Shown here in pieces: positions 44,328-52,532 of a DNA stretch of 64,000 nucleotides. How positions within the stretch are numbered: position 1 is the stretch's first letter; each line of letters opens with the position of its first letter. The stretch is from NCBI RefSeq assembly GCF_004153545.1, contig NZ_SDVA01000013.1, positions 35,342 through 99,341 of the forward strand. Reading direction: 5' to 3'. The notes under the pieces were generated by a model. It had not been told where the DNA came from. It searched no databases and saw only the letters and a list, made by a program, of their open reading frames with translations. Source of the DNA: Serinicoccus sediminis (GTDB lineage Bacteria > Actinomycetota > Actinomycetes > Actinomycetales > Dermatophilaceae). The translations under genes were made by a program, and so were the position numbers.

Positions 44328-44867
44328 GTGAGTCCGGTTTTCTTGATCGTGGTGGCAATCGGACTTCTGGCGGGGCGTCTGATGGTCGTTCGTCGGATGT
44401 CGGCCGACGGGGTGACGCCAGCGCACCGGCAGACCATGGAAGAGTCCATGACCGGTCTCTGGGCCTTCATCGCGCCCCTGGTGGGTGTTGTTCTGTGCGT
44501 GCTGGGGTTGCTTCTGGCTGCTGAGAGCGGTCGAAGCCGATGGTTGCTGTTCCTCGCTGCTGTACTCTTCTCGGCCGATCTGGTGCTCGTTCTCCGTCAG
44601 CGACGGCGGCTCACGGGCAGGTGGATCGGGGTTGGCGGGTCGACCACCGGAGCGAGGGCTCGCGCCCGTCACCTGAGCGTCCTCGCGGCATTCTGTCTTG
44701 TCGGCTTCTACGCCCTGACCTGGTCGGCGGAGCAGGAGGCCGGGATCTGGACGCTGGTGCCGGCCTACGCGCTGCTCGTGACGTTCCTGGTGCTCATGGT
44801 CGCCGTCGGGTTTTCGATGATCACAGCGCTGCAGACGCGGGAGGAGGACGTTCAACGCGGCGAGTAA
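44328..44867 (+). CDS. Multi-pass membrane protein, unknown function
   Basis: 179 residues with five hydrophobic segments (about 3-20, 43-63, 68-87, 113-130 and 140-163). No conserved motif. GTG 44328 gives the first helix as an N-terminal signal anchor. GC content here is lower than in the flanking genes by eye. Confidence 0.65.
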   Translation: MSPVFLIVVAIGLLAGRLMVVRRMSADGVTPAHRQTMEESMTGLWAFIAPLVGVVLCVLGLLLAAESGRSRWLLFLAAVLFSADLVLVLRQRRRLTGRWIGVGGSTTGARARARHLSVLAAFCLVGFYALTWSAEQEAGIWTLVPAYALLVTFLVLMVAVGFSMITALQTREEDVQRGE

Positions 44868-44870
44868 CGT
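44865..44870 (+). promoter_or_regulatory. -10 box TAACGT, leaderless start at 44878
   Basis: TAACGT ends seven bases before ATG 44878. It includes the stop codon of the upstream gene. Confidence 0.45.
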
Positions 44871-44877
44871 CACAGCC

Positions 44878-45054
44878 ATGACGCAGACCCCGGACGAACG
44901 CGACGTCGAGACCCGCGCACAGCTGCTCCCCGAGGAGCAGGCCGGAGGCAGCGACGCTCCGCGCGACCAGGCGGAGGCCATCCTCGAGGAGTCGCTCGAG
45001 AGGACCGAGGACCCGGAGGGCACCCAGCACTCCTCGACCCAGACACCCGGCTAG
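44878..45054 (+). CDS. Small conserved acidic protein
   Basis: 58 residues. The pattern RAQLLPEEQAGGSDAPRDQA then EAILEESLERT is, from memory, found in many short actinobacterial proteins of unknown function. There is no membrane segment. It is too short for most ORF callers. The start is supported by TAACGT seven bases upstream. Confidence 0.7.
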   Translation: MTQTPDERDVETRAQLLPEEQAGGSDAPRDQAEAILEESLERTEDPEGTQHSSTQTPG

Positions 45055-45123
45055 GAGCTCCGTCCGCCACCCTCGCGGGCGGGCCCGCCGCTCCCGCACC
45101 CGGTCAGCAGGAGTAGGCCACCG

Positions 45124-45129
45124 TAGACT
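45124..45129 (+). promoter_or_regulatory. -10 box TAGACT of cysM
   Basis: TAGACT ends six bases before GTG 45136. Confidence 0.55.
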
Positions 45130-45135
45130 CGACAG

Positions 45136-46050
45136 GTGAGCACCCCTGCGCCGTACCTGACCATGGAAGACGTCATCGGCGACACCCCGCTGGTCCGTCT
45201 GCAGCGTCTCCCGGGCGCCGAGAACGAACGCCGCGGCAACGTGCTGCTCGCCAAGCTGGAGGGGAACAACCCTGCTGGCTCGGTCAAGGACCGGCCGGCG
45301 ATCAGCATGATCCGGGGCGCTGAGGAGCGGGGGGAGATCGCACCCGGCGACACCCTCCTGGAGGCCACCTCCGGCAACACCGGGATCGGCCTGGCGATGG
45401 CGGCGGCGATCAGCGGCTATCCCCTGGTCATCGTGATGCCCGAGGACGCGTCCACCGAGCGGATCCAGACGATGAAGGCCTATGGAGCCGAGCTGGTGCT
45501 CACCCCGGCCGGGGGTGGCATGGAGGAGGCCCGCGACGTCGTGACGCGGATGGAGCAGGAGGGGCGGGGCCGGGTCCTGGACCAGTTCGGCAACCCCGAC
45601 AACCCTCGCGCCCACGAGCACGGAACGGGCCCGGAGCTGTGGCGCCAGACCGGCGGCCGGATCACGCACTTCGTCTCCGCGATGGGCACGACCGGCACCA
45701 TTACCGGAGTCTCGCGGTTCCTGAAGTCCCGCAACCCCGCGGTGCAGATCGTCGGGGCACAGCCGGCAGAGGGCTCGAGGATCCCCGGGATCCGCGCATG
45801 GCCGCCGGAGTACGTGCCGCGGATCTTCGACCCCTCAGGCGTGGACCAGACCATCGAGGTCGCCCAGGCGGACGCCGAGGAGACGGCCCGCCGGATGGCC
45901 CGCGAGGAGGGCATCTTCGGTGGTCCCTCCGCGGGCGGCGCCTGCTGGAGCGCCCTCCGGGTCGCCGAGGAGGTCGAGGGGGCGACGATCGTCTTCGTGG
46001 TCTGCGACCGCGGTGACCGCTACCTGTCCAGCGGCGTCTTCCCCTCCTAG
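45136..46050 (+). CDS. cysM: Cysteine synthase B (O-acetylserine/O-phosphoserine type)
   Basis: 304 residues, PLP-dependent fold type II. The PLP Lys is Lys51 in EGNNPAGSVKDRPA; the NNPAGS form is typical of CysM. Cofactor phosphate binds TSGNTGIG and GTTGTITGVSRFL. It makes cysteine from an activated serine and sulfide or thiosulfate. The start is supported by TAGACT six bases upstream. Not linked to other cys genes here. Confidence 0.93.
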   Translation: MSTPAPYLTMEDVIGDTPLVRLQRLPGAENERRGNVLLAKLEGNNPAGSVKDRPAISMIRGAEERGEIAPGDTLLEATSGNTGIGLAMAAAISGYPLVIVMPEDASTERIQTMKAYGAELVLTPAGGGMEEARDVVTRMEQEGRGRVLDQFGNPDNPRAHEHGTGPELWRQTGGRITHFVSAMGTTGTITGVSRFLKSRNPAVQIVGAQPAEGSRIPGIRAWPPEYVPRIFDPSGVDQTIEVAQADAEETARRMAREEGIFGGPSAGGACWSALRVAEEVEGATIVFVVCDRGDRYLSSGVFPS

Positions 46051-46242
46051 CCTGCCTGCCTGACGGCCAGCATCCGCTGCCGCAGGGCGGGCGGCGTCCC
46101 ACCCCGGCTCCTCGACGAGCCTGCTGCGGGTCCAGCAACTAGCCTCACTGCCCACCTATCGGCGTCTTGTGAGGAAGGGCCATCATGTCGCAGCACGACC
46201 GGGGACCAGCACACCGAGCAGAGCAAGACCGACGAGCGCAAG

Positions 46243-46752
46243 ATGTACCTGATCTTCGCCGCGATGATCACTACCTCGACGGTGACGATGTTCCTGCTCA
46301 CCTACACCAATGCCTGGACGTGGGCGCACATGACGTTCAGCGAGGAACGCGTCTACATGGCGCTGCTCATGGGCTCGGCGATGGCTATCATCATGCTCGG
46401 CTTCATGTGGGGAATGATGTACAGGAACGTGAGGGTGAACCTGGCGATCATCGCCGGTGCCCTCGTCCTGGGCGTGAGCGCGCTGTGGCTCTCCCGCTCG
46501 CAGACCTTCGTCGACGACCAGGCCTACATGACCGGGATGATCCCGCACCACTCGATCGCGATCCTCACCAGCGAGCGCGCCGACATCGACGACGTCCGGG
46601 TGCGGGAGCTGGCCGACGAGATCCTCGAGGCGCAGCGTCGCGAGATCGCCGAGATGAAGTGGCTCTTGGACGACATCGAGAGGAACGGCGCGGTCACCTC
46701 GCCGCAGGAAGCAGAGCAGCGCCCTGTGCCGGACTTCTCCGCCAACCGCTGA
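46243..46752 (+). CDS. DUF305-family membrane protein, 5' end frameshifted
   Basis: From ATG 46243, 169 residues: helices at about 2-22, 35-58 and 66-84, then a DUF305 domain with MTGMIPHHSIAIL, whose HH pair is the family hallmark (metal binding suspected). The true start is probably ATG 46184, with GAGGAAGG upstream. From there the frame MSQHD is out of phase, and deleting one G of GGGG (46198-46201) joins it to DQHTEQSKTDERKMYLIF. So either a one-base insertion or an internal start. Confidence 0.75.
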   Translation: MYLIFAAMITTSTVTMFLLTYTNAWTWAHMTFSEERVYMALLMGSAMAIIMLGFMWGMMYRNVRVNLAIIAGALVLGVSALWLSRSQTFVDDQAYMTGMIPHHSIAILTSERADIDDVRVRELADEILEAQRREIAEMKWLLDDIERNGAVTSPQEAEQRPVPDFSANR

Positions 46753-46781
46753 GCGGACCGAGGACCGGCCGGTCGGTGGGA

Positions 46782-47165
46782 TCAGGTCGGCGGCGGCGGT
46801 GGCTCGTTCGAGCCGAGCAGCCGGTGCAGCTCGCTCGTCACGCTCGGCCGCTGTTCTCGGCGCGGTCTGCGGCCGCGACCCCGCTCGCCGGCGTTCACCC
46901 GGTTCAGGAGGTCCTGCAGGTCCTCCACCACCTTGGCGAGCTTCCTCGACTGCGCGCGGTGGACCACGAGGTGGGGCGTCTCGGTGCGGTCGCCCGAGGG
47001 CACCTCGACATCTGCCCGGGTCATCCGGTGCGCCAGGGCACGCACCCCGTGCGTCTCCTCGGCGGAGGGCCAGCGGTTCAGCTCGACCGTGAACGTGGCG
47101 ATCCCCCAGGGACCGACGTCTGGTTCCCCCAGGAGCCCCTTGATGCGAAGGTCGTTCTCCGTCAC
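46782..47165 (-). CDS. Hypothetical protein
   Basis: 127 residues from GTG 47165 (GTG 47174 is in frame, but lies inside the palindrome at 47171-47189). The N-terminal half (KGLLGEPDVGPWGIATFTVELNRW) looks like a beta-rich domain. The second half is Arg/Pro-rich and ends in GSNEPPPPPT. No family recognised. Confidence 0.6.
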   Translation of the reverse strand: MTENDLRIKGLLGEPDVGPWGIATFTVELNRWPSAEETHGVRALAHRMTRADVEVPSGDRTETPHLVVHRAQSRKLAKVVEDLQDLLNRVNAGERGRGRRPRREQRPSVTSELHRLLGSNEPPPPPT

Positions 47166-47170
47166 AGACC

Positions 47171-47189
47171 GCACGCTATAGCAGCGTGC
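47171..47189 (-). promoter_or_regulatory. Palindrome with embedded -10-like TATAGC
   Basis: GCACGCT-N5-AGCGTGC, perfect seven-base arms. On the minus strand it encloses TATAGC (47182-47177), nine bases before GTG 47165. A repressor bound here would block the promoter. Confidence 0.5.
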
Positions 47190-47282
47190 GCCCCGTCTGA
47201 CGCGTGAGGCGGCTTGCTCGTCGCTCGGCCGGTCGGAGCGAGGACGGCGCCCCGGGCCGACTCGCCCCCGTGTGCCCGCGGG

Positions 47283-48182
47283 TCAGGTGTCCCGTGGCGG
47301 CGTGAGCGCGTCGACGAAACGCGCGAGGGAGGTCGGGTCGGCTGCGGCGTGCGCGGGGACCAGCTGACCGATCGACATACCGAGACACCCGGGCTCGCGC
47401 CAGAGCGCGCTCAGGGCCTCGCCGAGCTGCTCCACGGTCGGGCCTGAGTTGCGGCCGTTGACGTTCTCGGCCAGGGGGGCGTCGAGGAAGTCCAGCACAT
47501 CGACATCGACGTGGACCACGAACGGCCCGTCAGGCAGAGCGGCCCTGGCCTTGCGCGCGGCCGCCGTGGGGTCCGCCACCAGCTCCTCCTGGGTGGTCAC
47601 CGGGAGCGCGAGCCGGTCGACCTGCTCGCGCTCCCACTCGGTGGCCTCGCCGGCGGGTTCGACTCCGAGGTAGCTCAGGTGCGACGGATCCAGGAGCGGG
47701 GACCGGCCGGTCAGCGCGACCAGCGACTGCTCAGCACCCGGTATGCCGAGCGCGTGCGCCATACCCATCCAGCTGAGCGACCCCTCGATGGTCGAGTCGG
47801 GTGTGTTCAGGTCGAGGTGACGGTCCACGTAGACGAGGTGGGGCTCGATCCCGGCGTCGGCCACCGCCGCGCACAGCCCGAGCGCCACCGTGCAGCTCCC
47901 GCCGAGGATCAGCAGGCGGGCGTCGGGAGCGACGAGAGGAGCCGCCGCGTCGGCCAGCGCGCGGAGGGCCTCGACCTCCTCGTCGAGGTTCTGGGCCCGC
48001 GGGCGCTGCTGGTCCGGCTGCCAGAGGTGGACCGGGAGGTCACCCAGGTCGTCGACCTGGTGCCCGGCGGCCTCCAACGCAGCCACGAGACCGCCCTCGC
48101 GCAGAGCGGCCGGCGCGTGCTCGACGCCGACGCAGTAGGCAGCCGCGCTGCTGGGGTAGCCGAGGACGTTGATTTTCGCCAT
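47283..48182 (-). CDS. Arginase/agmatinase-fold protein
   Basis: 299 residues. The arginase fold is clear from YVDRHLDLN (the D-x-H-x-D metal motif) and HVDVDVLD (D-x-D). The first metal motif GGDH(S/T) is replaced by GGSCT, so the usual first His ligand of metal A is missing. Ureohydrolase activity is therefore doubtful, or a different metal site is used. ATG 48182 is used; ATG 48200 is in frame. The gene is divergent from the epimerase gene. Confidence 0.82.
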   Translation of the reverse strand: MAKINVLGYPSSAAAYCVGVEHAPAALREGGLVAALEAAGHQVDDLGDLPVHLWQPDQQRPRAQNLDEEVEALRALADAAAPLVAPDARLLILGGSCTVALGLCAAVADAGIEPHLVYVDRHLDLNTPDSTIEGSLSWMGMAHALGIPGAEQSLVALTGRSPLLDPSHLSYLGVEPAGEATEWEREQVDRLALPVTTQEELVADPTAAARKARAALPDGPFVVHVDVDVLDFLDAPLAENVNGRNSGPTVEQLGEALSALWREPGCLGMSIGQLVPAHAAADPTSLARFVDALTPPRDT

Positions 48183-48308
48183 CCCTCGAGGATGCCCCAT
48201 GAGCACGCCGGTGGCGCGACCGCGACCAGGTCGGTGGTGCGGCCGGGCCACGGGTGGCGCGAGGTGGTCCGCGCAGTGCCAGAACCGGGCGGGTGGTGTA
48301 ATCGCCCC

Positions 48309-49211
48309 ATGCGAATCTTCTTCACCGGGGGCAGCGGCAAGGCCGGCAAGCACGTCGCGCCCTACCTGGCCGAGCAGGGTCACCAGGTCACCAACGCCGA
48401 CCTCGTCCGCCTGAACCATCCGGACGTCGCCGACCTGCGGGTCGACCTCACCGACGCCGGCGAGACCTACTCGGCGCTGGCAGGGGCGGCGACGATGGAC
48501 GAGCTGGAGCTGGAGAAGAAGCCTGCCTACGACGCTGTCGTCCACTTCGCGGCGGTGCCGGCGATCCTGATCGCCTCCGATGCGCGCACCTACGCGACGA
48601 ACGTCCTGAGCACGTACAACGTGCTCGAGGCCGCGACGCGGCTGGGTGTCCGCAAGGTCGTGTTCGCGTCCTCGGAGACGACCTACGGCATCTGCTTCGC
48701 CCAAGGCGAGCGGCGACCGCAGTACGTGCCGGTCGACGAGGACCACCCGACGGTGCCGGAGGACTCCTACGCCATGTCGAAGGTGGCCAACGAGGTGACG
48801 GCCCGCTCCTTCCAGGCGCGCACCGGTGCCAACGTGTACGGCCTGCGCATCAACAACGTCATCGAGCCGCACGAGTACGCCGAGATGTTCCCCGACTTCC
48901 TCGACGACCCGTCGCTGAGGCGGCGCAACATCTTCGCCTACATCGACACCCGCGACCTCGGCCAGATGGTGCAGCGGTGTCTGGACGTCGACGGGCTCGG
49001 CTACGAGGTCTTCAACGTCGCGAACGCGGACATGTCCGTCGCGCTGACGGCGCAGGAGGTTCAAGACCGCTTCTACGACGGGGTGACGCTGAACCGACAG
49101 ATGGGGCGGGACGAGACCTTCTACTCCATCGCCAAGGCCCGCGAGCTCCTCGGGTATGCGCCGCAGCACTCGTGGCGCGACGTCCTGACCGATCCTCGAC
49201 CGGAGGCCTGA
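48309..49211 (+). CDS. NAD-dependent epimerase/dehydratase
   Basis: 300 residues, extended SDR. The Rossmann loop is FFTGGSGKAGKHVAPYL, then VDLTDAG, HFAAVPA and ASSETTYG. The catalytic YxxxK is in EDSYAMSKVANE. It probably acts on a nucleotide sugar, though no sugar cluster surrounds it. ATG 48309 lies six bases after a weak TGTAAT box. Confidence 0.88.
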   Translation: MRIFFTGGSGKAGKHVAPYLAEQGHQVTNADLVRLNHPDVADLRVDLTDAGETYSALAGAATMDELELEKKPAYDAVVHFAAVPAILIASDARTYATNVLSTYNVLEAATRLGVRKVVFASSETTYGICFAQGERRPQYVPVDEDHPTVPEDSYAMSKVANEVTARSFQARTGANVYGLRINNVIEPHEYAEMFPDFLDDPSLRRRNIFAYIDTRDLGQMVQRCLDVDGLGYEVFNVANADMSVALTAQEVQDRFYDGVTLNRQMGRDETFYSIAKARELLGYAPQHSWRDVLTDPRPEA

Positions 49212-49245
49212 CCCCAGGCGTCTGTGGTGTCGACGTCCCGGTTGG

Positions 49246-50064
49246 CTATCGGGGTCGTGCGGTGACGGCGCGATAGGGGAACCCGTGCTGGTCTGCATGC
49301 TCGAACTCGAGCCCCACCGTCTCTCCGGGCACGAGTTCTCGTAGCCCTGTCGACTGGATGCAGCTGAAGTGGACCCAGCAACCACCTGGTGTGTGTGGTG
49401 AGTCCACGACGCCCCACCCCTGGTCGGGGAACCAGTTGCGCACGACGGCCGGGACAGAGTGGTCCGTCGGGCGCGTCGACTCTGGTGCGGCGGCGGGCGT
49501 GGGGGCGTCGATGGCCTCCAGATCGACCAGGTAGTGCACGTGGCGATCGCGGTCGTCGCGTGCATCGAGCCGCTCGATCGGTCGGGTGCTCGGTGCGCCC
49601 CGGCGATCTACGAGCAGGGCGCTTGTGAGTCGCCAGTCGCGGCGTAGGTCGAGGGGGTAGAACGCGTCCCATTCATACTGGCGCACCACAGCCGGGCGGC
49701 CTACCGCTGCGTATGCCGCTCCTAGGTCGACCTGGACGAAGTCAGGGGAGTACCTCTCGAGTCCTTCGTGACCATCGACAGTGCGAACCGGCCAGCTGGT
49801 GCTGGGCTGGAGCAGCAGCAGGCCGACGCTGGTGTCCATGACTGCGCTCTGCCGCCAGGTCGCGATCACCTGCCCTTGCAGCCGGTAGGTGTTGTCACCG
49901 TCGACGACCTCACCGACGGCGCGCAGAACGGTGTTGCCGTCGTCTGACGTCGGACCGAGAGAGGTGCAGGACATGCACACTCCCGTGCGGTGCAGCACCT
50001 GCCCCACCCGAAGCTCGGGGACGTCACCTTCATGGACGAGTCCAGTCGAGAGGAGGGTCCACAC
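49246..50064 (-). CDS. Protein with C-terminal cold-shock-like domain
   Basis: 272 residues. The last 70 (GVVRNWFPDQGWGVVDSPHT, WVHFSCI, GETVGLEFEH) form a cold-shock/OB-type nucleic-acid-binding domain with the RNP1-like WGVVDS. The first 190 residues are an unrelated domain I do not recognise, with Cys at VCMSCTSLG near the N-terminus. GTG 50064 is preceded by TAGGTT six bases upstream (50071-50076, minus strand), so it is leaderless; the GAGGAG between is then coincidental. Confidence 0.7.
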   Translation of the reverse strand: MWTLLSTGLVHEGDVPELRVGQVLHRTGVCMSCTSLGPTSDDGNTVLRAVGEVVDGDNTYRLQGQVIATWRQSAVMDTSVGLLLLQPSTSWPVRTVDGHEGLERYSPDFVQVDLGAAYAAVGRPAVVRQYEWDAFYPLDLRRDWRLTSALLVDRRGAPSTRPIERLDARDDRDRHVHYLVDLEAIDAPTPAAAPESTRPTDHSVPAVVRNWFPDQGWGVVDSPHTPGGCWVHFSCIQSTGLRELVPGETVGLEFEHADQHGFPYRAVTARPR

Positions 50065-50070
50065 CTCCTC

Positions 50071-50076
50071 AACCTA
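50071..50076 (-). promoter_or_regulatory. -10 box TAGGTT, leaderless start at 50064
   Basis: Minus-strand TAGGTT six bases before GTG 50064, divergent from the promoter at 50140. Confidence 0.5.
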
Positions 50077-50139
50077 GCCGTCTGGCCGAGCCCGCGCACT
50101 GGCCCCCGTCTGATCTCCCCCGCCGAGGCCGCCGCCGCG

Positions 50140-50145
50140 TACGAT
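50140..50145 (+). promoter_or_regulatory. -10 box TACGAT of isochorismatase-like gene 1
   Basis: TACGAT ends seven bases before GTG 50153. The paralogue at 53114 has the same TACGAT and spacing, so the promoter was duplicated with the gene. Confidence 0.65.
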
Positions 50146-50152
50146 CGGCGGC

Positions 50153-50701
50153 GTGCAGCTTCCGACCCTGCTGGTGATCGACGTGCAGCGAGCTTTCGAC
50201 GACCCGGCGTGGGGAGAGCGGAACAACCCGGATGCCGAGACCAACGTCGGTGAGCTCCTGGCCGTGTGGCGTGAGCTCGGCGCACCCGTCGTGCACGTCC
50301 GCCACGAGAGCGCTTCGCCCACGGGGCTGTTCCGACGTGGCACGACGGCCTTCGAGTTCAAGCCGGAGGCGCGGCCGCTAGCCGGCGAGGTGGTCCTCGA
50401 CAAGCGGGTCAACAGCGCGTTCATCGGGACCGACCTGCACGAGCATCTGCGGGCCACCGGGGCCGACTGCGTCGTCATCGTCGGCCTGACCACCGATCAT
50501 TGCTGCTCGACGACGGCGCGGATGGCGAGCAACCTCGGGTTCGACACATGGTTCATCGCGGACGCCACGGCCACCCACGCCCGGGCGGGGTTCGACGCCG
50601 AGACGATGCACCGGACTGCCCTCGCAAGCCTGGACGGGGAGTTCGCCGAGGTCATGACCGCGGATGAGGCGGTGTCACGTCTTCGCGCGTTCGCCAGGTG
50701 A
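50153..50701 (+). CDS. Isochorismatase-like cysteine hydrolase, copy 1
   Basis: 182 residues. The catalytic triad is visible: Asp10 in LLVIDVQ, Lys in LDKRVNSAF (near 84), and Cys in TTDHCCSTTARM (near 117). Asn in RNNPDAE may help. The family cleaves isochorismate, nicotinamide, ureidoacrylate and similar; the substrate is not evident. By eye about 30 of 182 positions differ from the copy at 53114. Confidence 0.9.
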   Translation: MQLPTLLVIDVQRAFDDPAWGERNNPDAETNVGELLAVWRELGAPVVHVRHESASPTGLFRRGTTAFEFKPEARPLAGEVVLDKRVNSAFIGTDLHEHLRATGADCVVIVGLTTDHCCSTTARMASNLGFDTWFIADATATHARAGFDAETMHRTALASLDGEFAEVMTADEAVSRLRAFAR

Positions 50702-50720
50702 CCGGGGTGCGGGGCTAGGG

Positions 50721-51989
50721 TCATTCCCAGGGCATGTCCCGCAGGATGTCTTGCGGGCGCGCCAGCACGGTGTAGAAGAACAACGAGGCCGTGGCGCAGG
50801 CGACCATGATGGCCGCCATCGGCACCGCTGAGTCGACACCGAACAGCCCGCTGACCGGCGAGATGAGCGCGCCGAAGACGAAGTTCGACGCCCCCAGGAG
50901 GGCGGCAGCCGCTCCGGCGCGCTCACCGTGATCGGCCAGCGCGATGCTCGGGCTGTTGGGCATGACGAAGCCCACCGACCCCATCAGCAGGACGATGCCG
51001 CCGACGATGGCCCAGACGCTGAGATCCACCAGCGCGGCGGTGAGCAGGGCCAGGGCGATGGCGAGCATCGAGGGCAGCGCCACCCGCAGCACCGCGGCCG
51101 GGTGCACCGTGCGCACCAGAGACCCGTTGATCTGGCTGGTGACGGTGAGCGCTCCTGCGCCGGCGGCGAAGACGAAGGCATACTGCTGCGTGGTCATCCC
51201 GTAGAGCCCCTGGAAGACGAAGGTCGCGCTGGAGATGTAGGCGAACAGGCAGCCCATCGCGGTGCACGCGGTCAGGACCAGACCGATGTAGCGGCGGTCT
51301 GAGAGCAGCACCTTGTAGCTGGCCCACAGGGTCCGCGGACCGAAGTGGCTCCGTCGCTCCGGGGGCAGGGTCTCCTTGACGAGGACCAGCGCCAGCACCG
51401 CCAGCAGCAGCCCGAAAGCGCTCAGTGCCCAGAAGATGGTCCGCCAGCTGCCGAAGATCAGGAACTGAGCGCCCAGTGTCGGCGCCAGGATGGGGGCCAC
51501 GCCGACCACCAGGAAGAGCCGGGAGATGAAGGTCGCCAGCCGGGAGCCGCTGTAGAGGTCGCGGACCATGGCCTGGGACAGCACCATGCCGGCCGCGCCG
51601 GTCAAGCCCTGCACGAAGCGCAGCAGCAGCAGCACCTCGATCGAGGAGGAGACCGCGATGGCCGCCGACACCAGGACGTACACAGTCAGCGACGCGATCA
51701 AGGGTCGGCGTCGGCCGAAGGAGTCCGACAGCGCCCCGATCAAGAGTTGACCGGTAGCGAGCCCCACCAGGGTCGCGGTGAGGGTGAGCTGCACCGTGGC
51801 CTCGGTCGTGGACAGGTCCTCGACGACGGCCGGGAAGGCGGCGAGGTACATGTCGATCGTCAGCGGCCCGATCGCCACAAGCGCCCCGAAGAGCAGCAGC
51901 CGGCCCACCGGGGAGGGCTCGGTGCTGGTCTGAGAAGGTGCGGTGGGCGCTGCGACGGGGGCTGGTCTCACCAAGGGACCAAGGTGCAT
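50721..51989 (-). CDS. MFS drug efflux transporter, Bcr/CflA type
   Basis: About 422 residues from ATG 51989; an in-frame ATG at 52109 would overlap the divergent GNAT start. There are twelve hydrophobic helices with Bcr/CflA signatures: LTIDMYLAAFPAV in helix 1, GQLLIGALSDSFGRRRPL (motif A) after helix 2, and RFVQGLTGAAGMVLSQAMVRD after helix 4. It probably exports hydrophobic drugs by proton antiport. Not linked to an obvious regulator. Confidence 0.88.
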   Translation of the reverse strand: MHLGPLVRPAPVAAPTAPSQTSTEPSPVGRLLLFGALVAIGPLTIDMYLAAFPAVVEDLSTTEATVQLTLTATLVGLATGQLLIGALSDSFGRRRPLIASLTVYVLVSAAIAVSSSIEVLLLLRFVQGLTGAAGMVLSQAMVRDLYSGSRLATFISRLFLVVGVAPILAPTLGAQFLIFGSWRTIFWALSAFGLLLAVLALVLVKETLPPERRSHFGPRTLWASYKVLLSDRRYIGLVLTACTAMGCLFAYISSATFVFQGLYGMTTQQYAFVFAAGAGALTVTSQINGSLVRTVHPAAVLRVALPSMLAIALALLTAALVDLSVWAIVGGIVLLMGSVGFVMPNSPSIALADHGERAGAAAALLGASNFVFGALISPVSGLFGVDSAVPMAAIMVACATASLFFYTVLARPQDILRDMPWE

Positions 51990-52093
51990 GCCGTGCTCGA
52001 TATTCCCGGCAGCGAGCGCTAGGAGGCTGGTCGACAGGCCGGTGCCTCCTCGCCGGGACCGCCTGCGTCTCGGGAGGTCCCGGGGGTTCAGGC

Positions 52094-52099
52094 TAGGTT
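52094..52099 (+). promoter_or_regulatory. -10 box TAGGTT, leaderless start at 52108
   Basis: TAGGTT ends eight bases before ATG 52108. Confidence 0.45.
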
Positions 52100-52107
52100 C
52101 ATGCGCC

Positions 52108-52521
52108 ATGTCCTACACCGTCGCGCGCCGCATACCGACCCCCGAGGAACACCGCCAGCTGTCTGATGCTGTGGGCTGGGCTGACGCCTTCTGGTGGGAG
52201 GCGATGCCCGCATCCCTTCTCGGCTCGATCTGCGGGGTGGTGGTGCATGAGGACGCCAGCGGCGATCTTGTGGGGATGGGACGGGTGGTCGGGGGTGGGG
52301 CGTTCTACTTCTACATCCAAGACGTGGCTGTGCATCCAGAGCACCAAGGCCGCGGACTAGGACGAACCATCGTGAACGAGCTCGTCGATCAGATCACGCA
52401 CCAGGCGCCTGGTCACTGCTTCGTCGGTCTGTTCTCCACGGCCGACGCCGAGTCGCTCTACCAGAAGCTGGGATGGCGGGAGCACGAGATGCGAGGAATG
52501 TGGAAGGTCCTCAGGCCGTGA
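52108..52521 (+). CDS. GNAT-family N-acetyltransferase
   Basis: 137 residues with the acetyl-CoA site: VAVHPEHQGRGLGRTIV (motif A, Q/R-x-x-G-x-G/A) and FSTADAESLYQKLGW (motif B). The AFYFYIQDVAVHP strand is typical. Acceptor unknown. It runs convergent with the VOC gene after 11 bases. Confidence 0.88.
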   Translation: MSYTVARRIPTPEEHRQLSDAVGWADAFWWEAMPASLLGSICGVVVHEDASGDLVGMGRVVGGGAFYFYIQDVAVHPEHQGRGLGRTIVNELVDQITHQAPGHCFVGLFSTADAESLYQKLGWREHEMRGMWKVLRP

Positions 52522-52532
52522 CGGCGGCCCGT

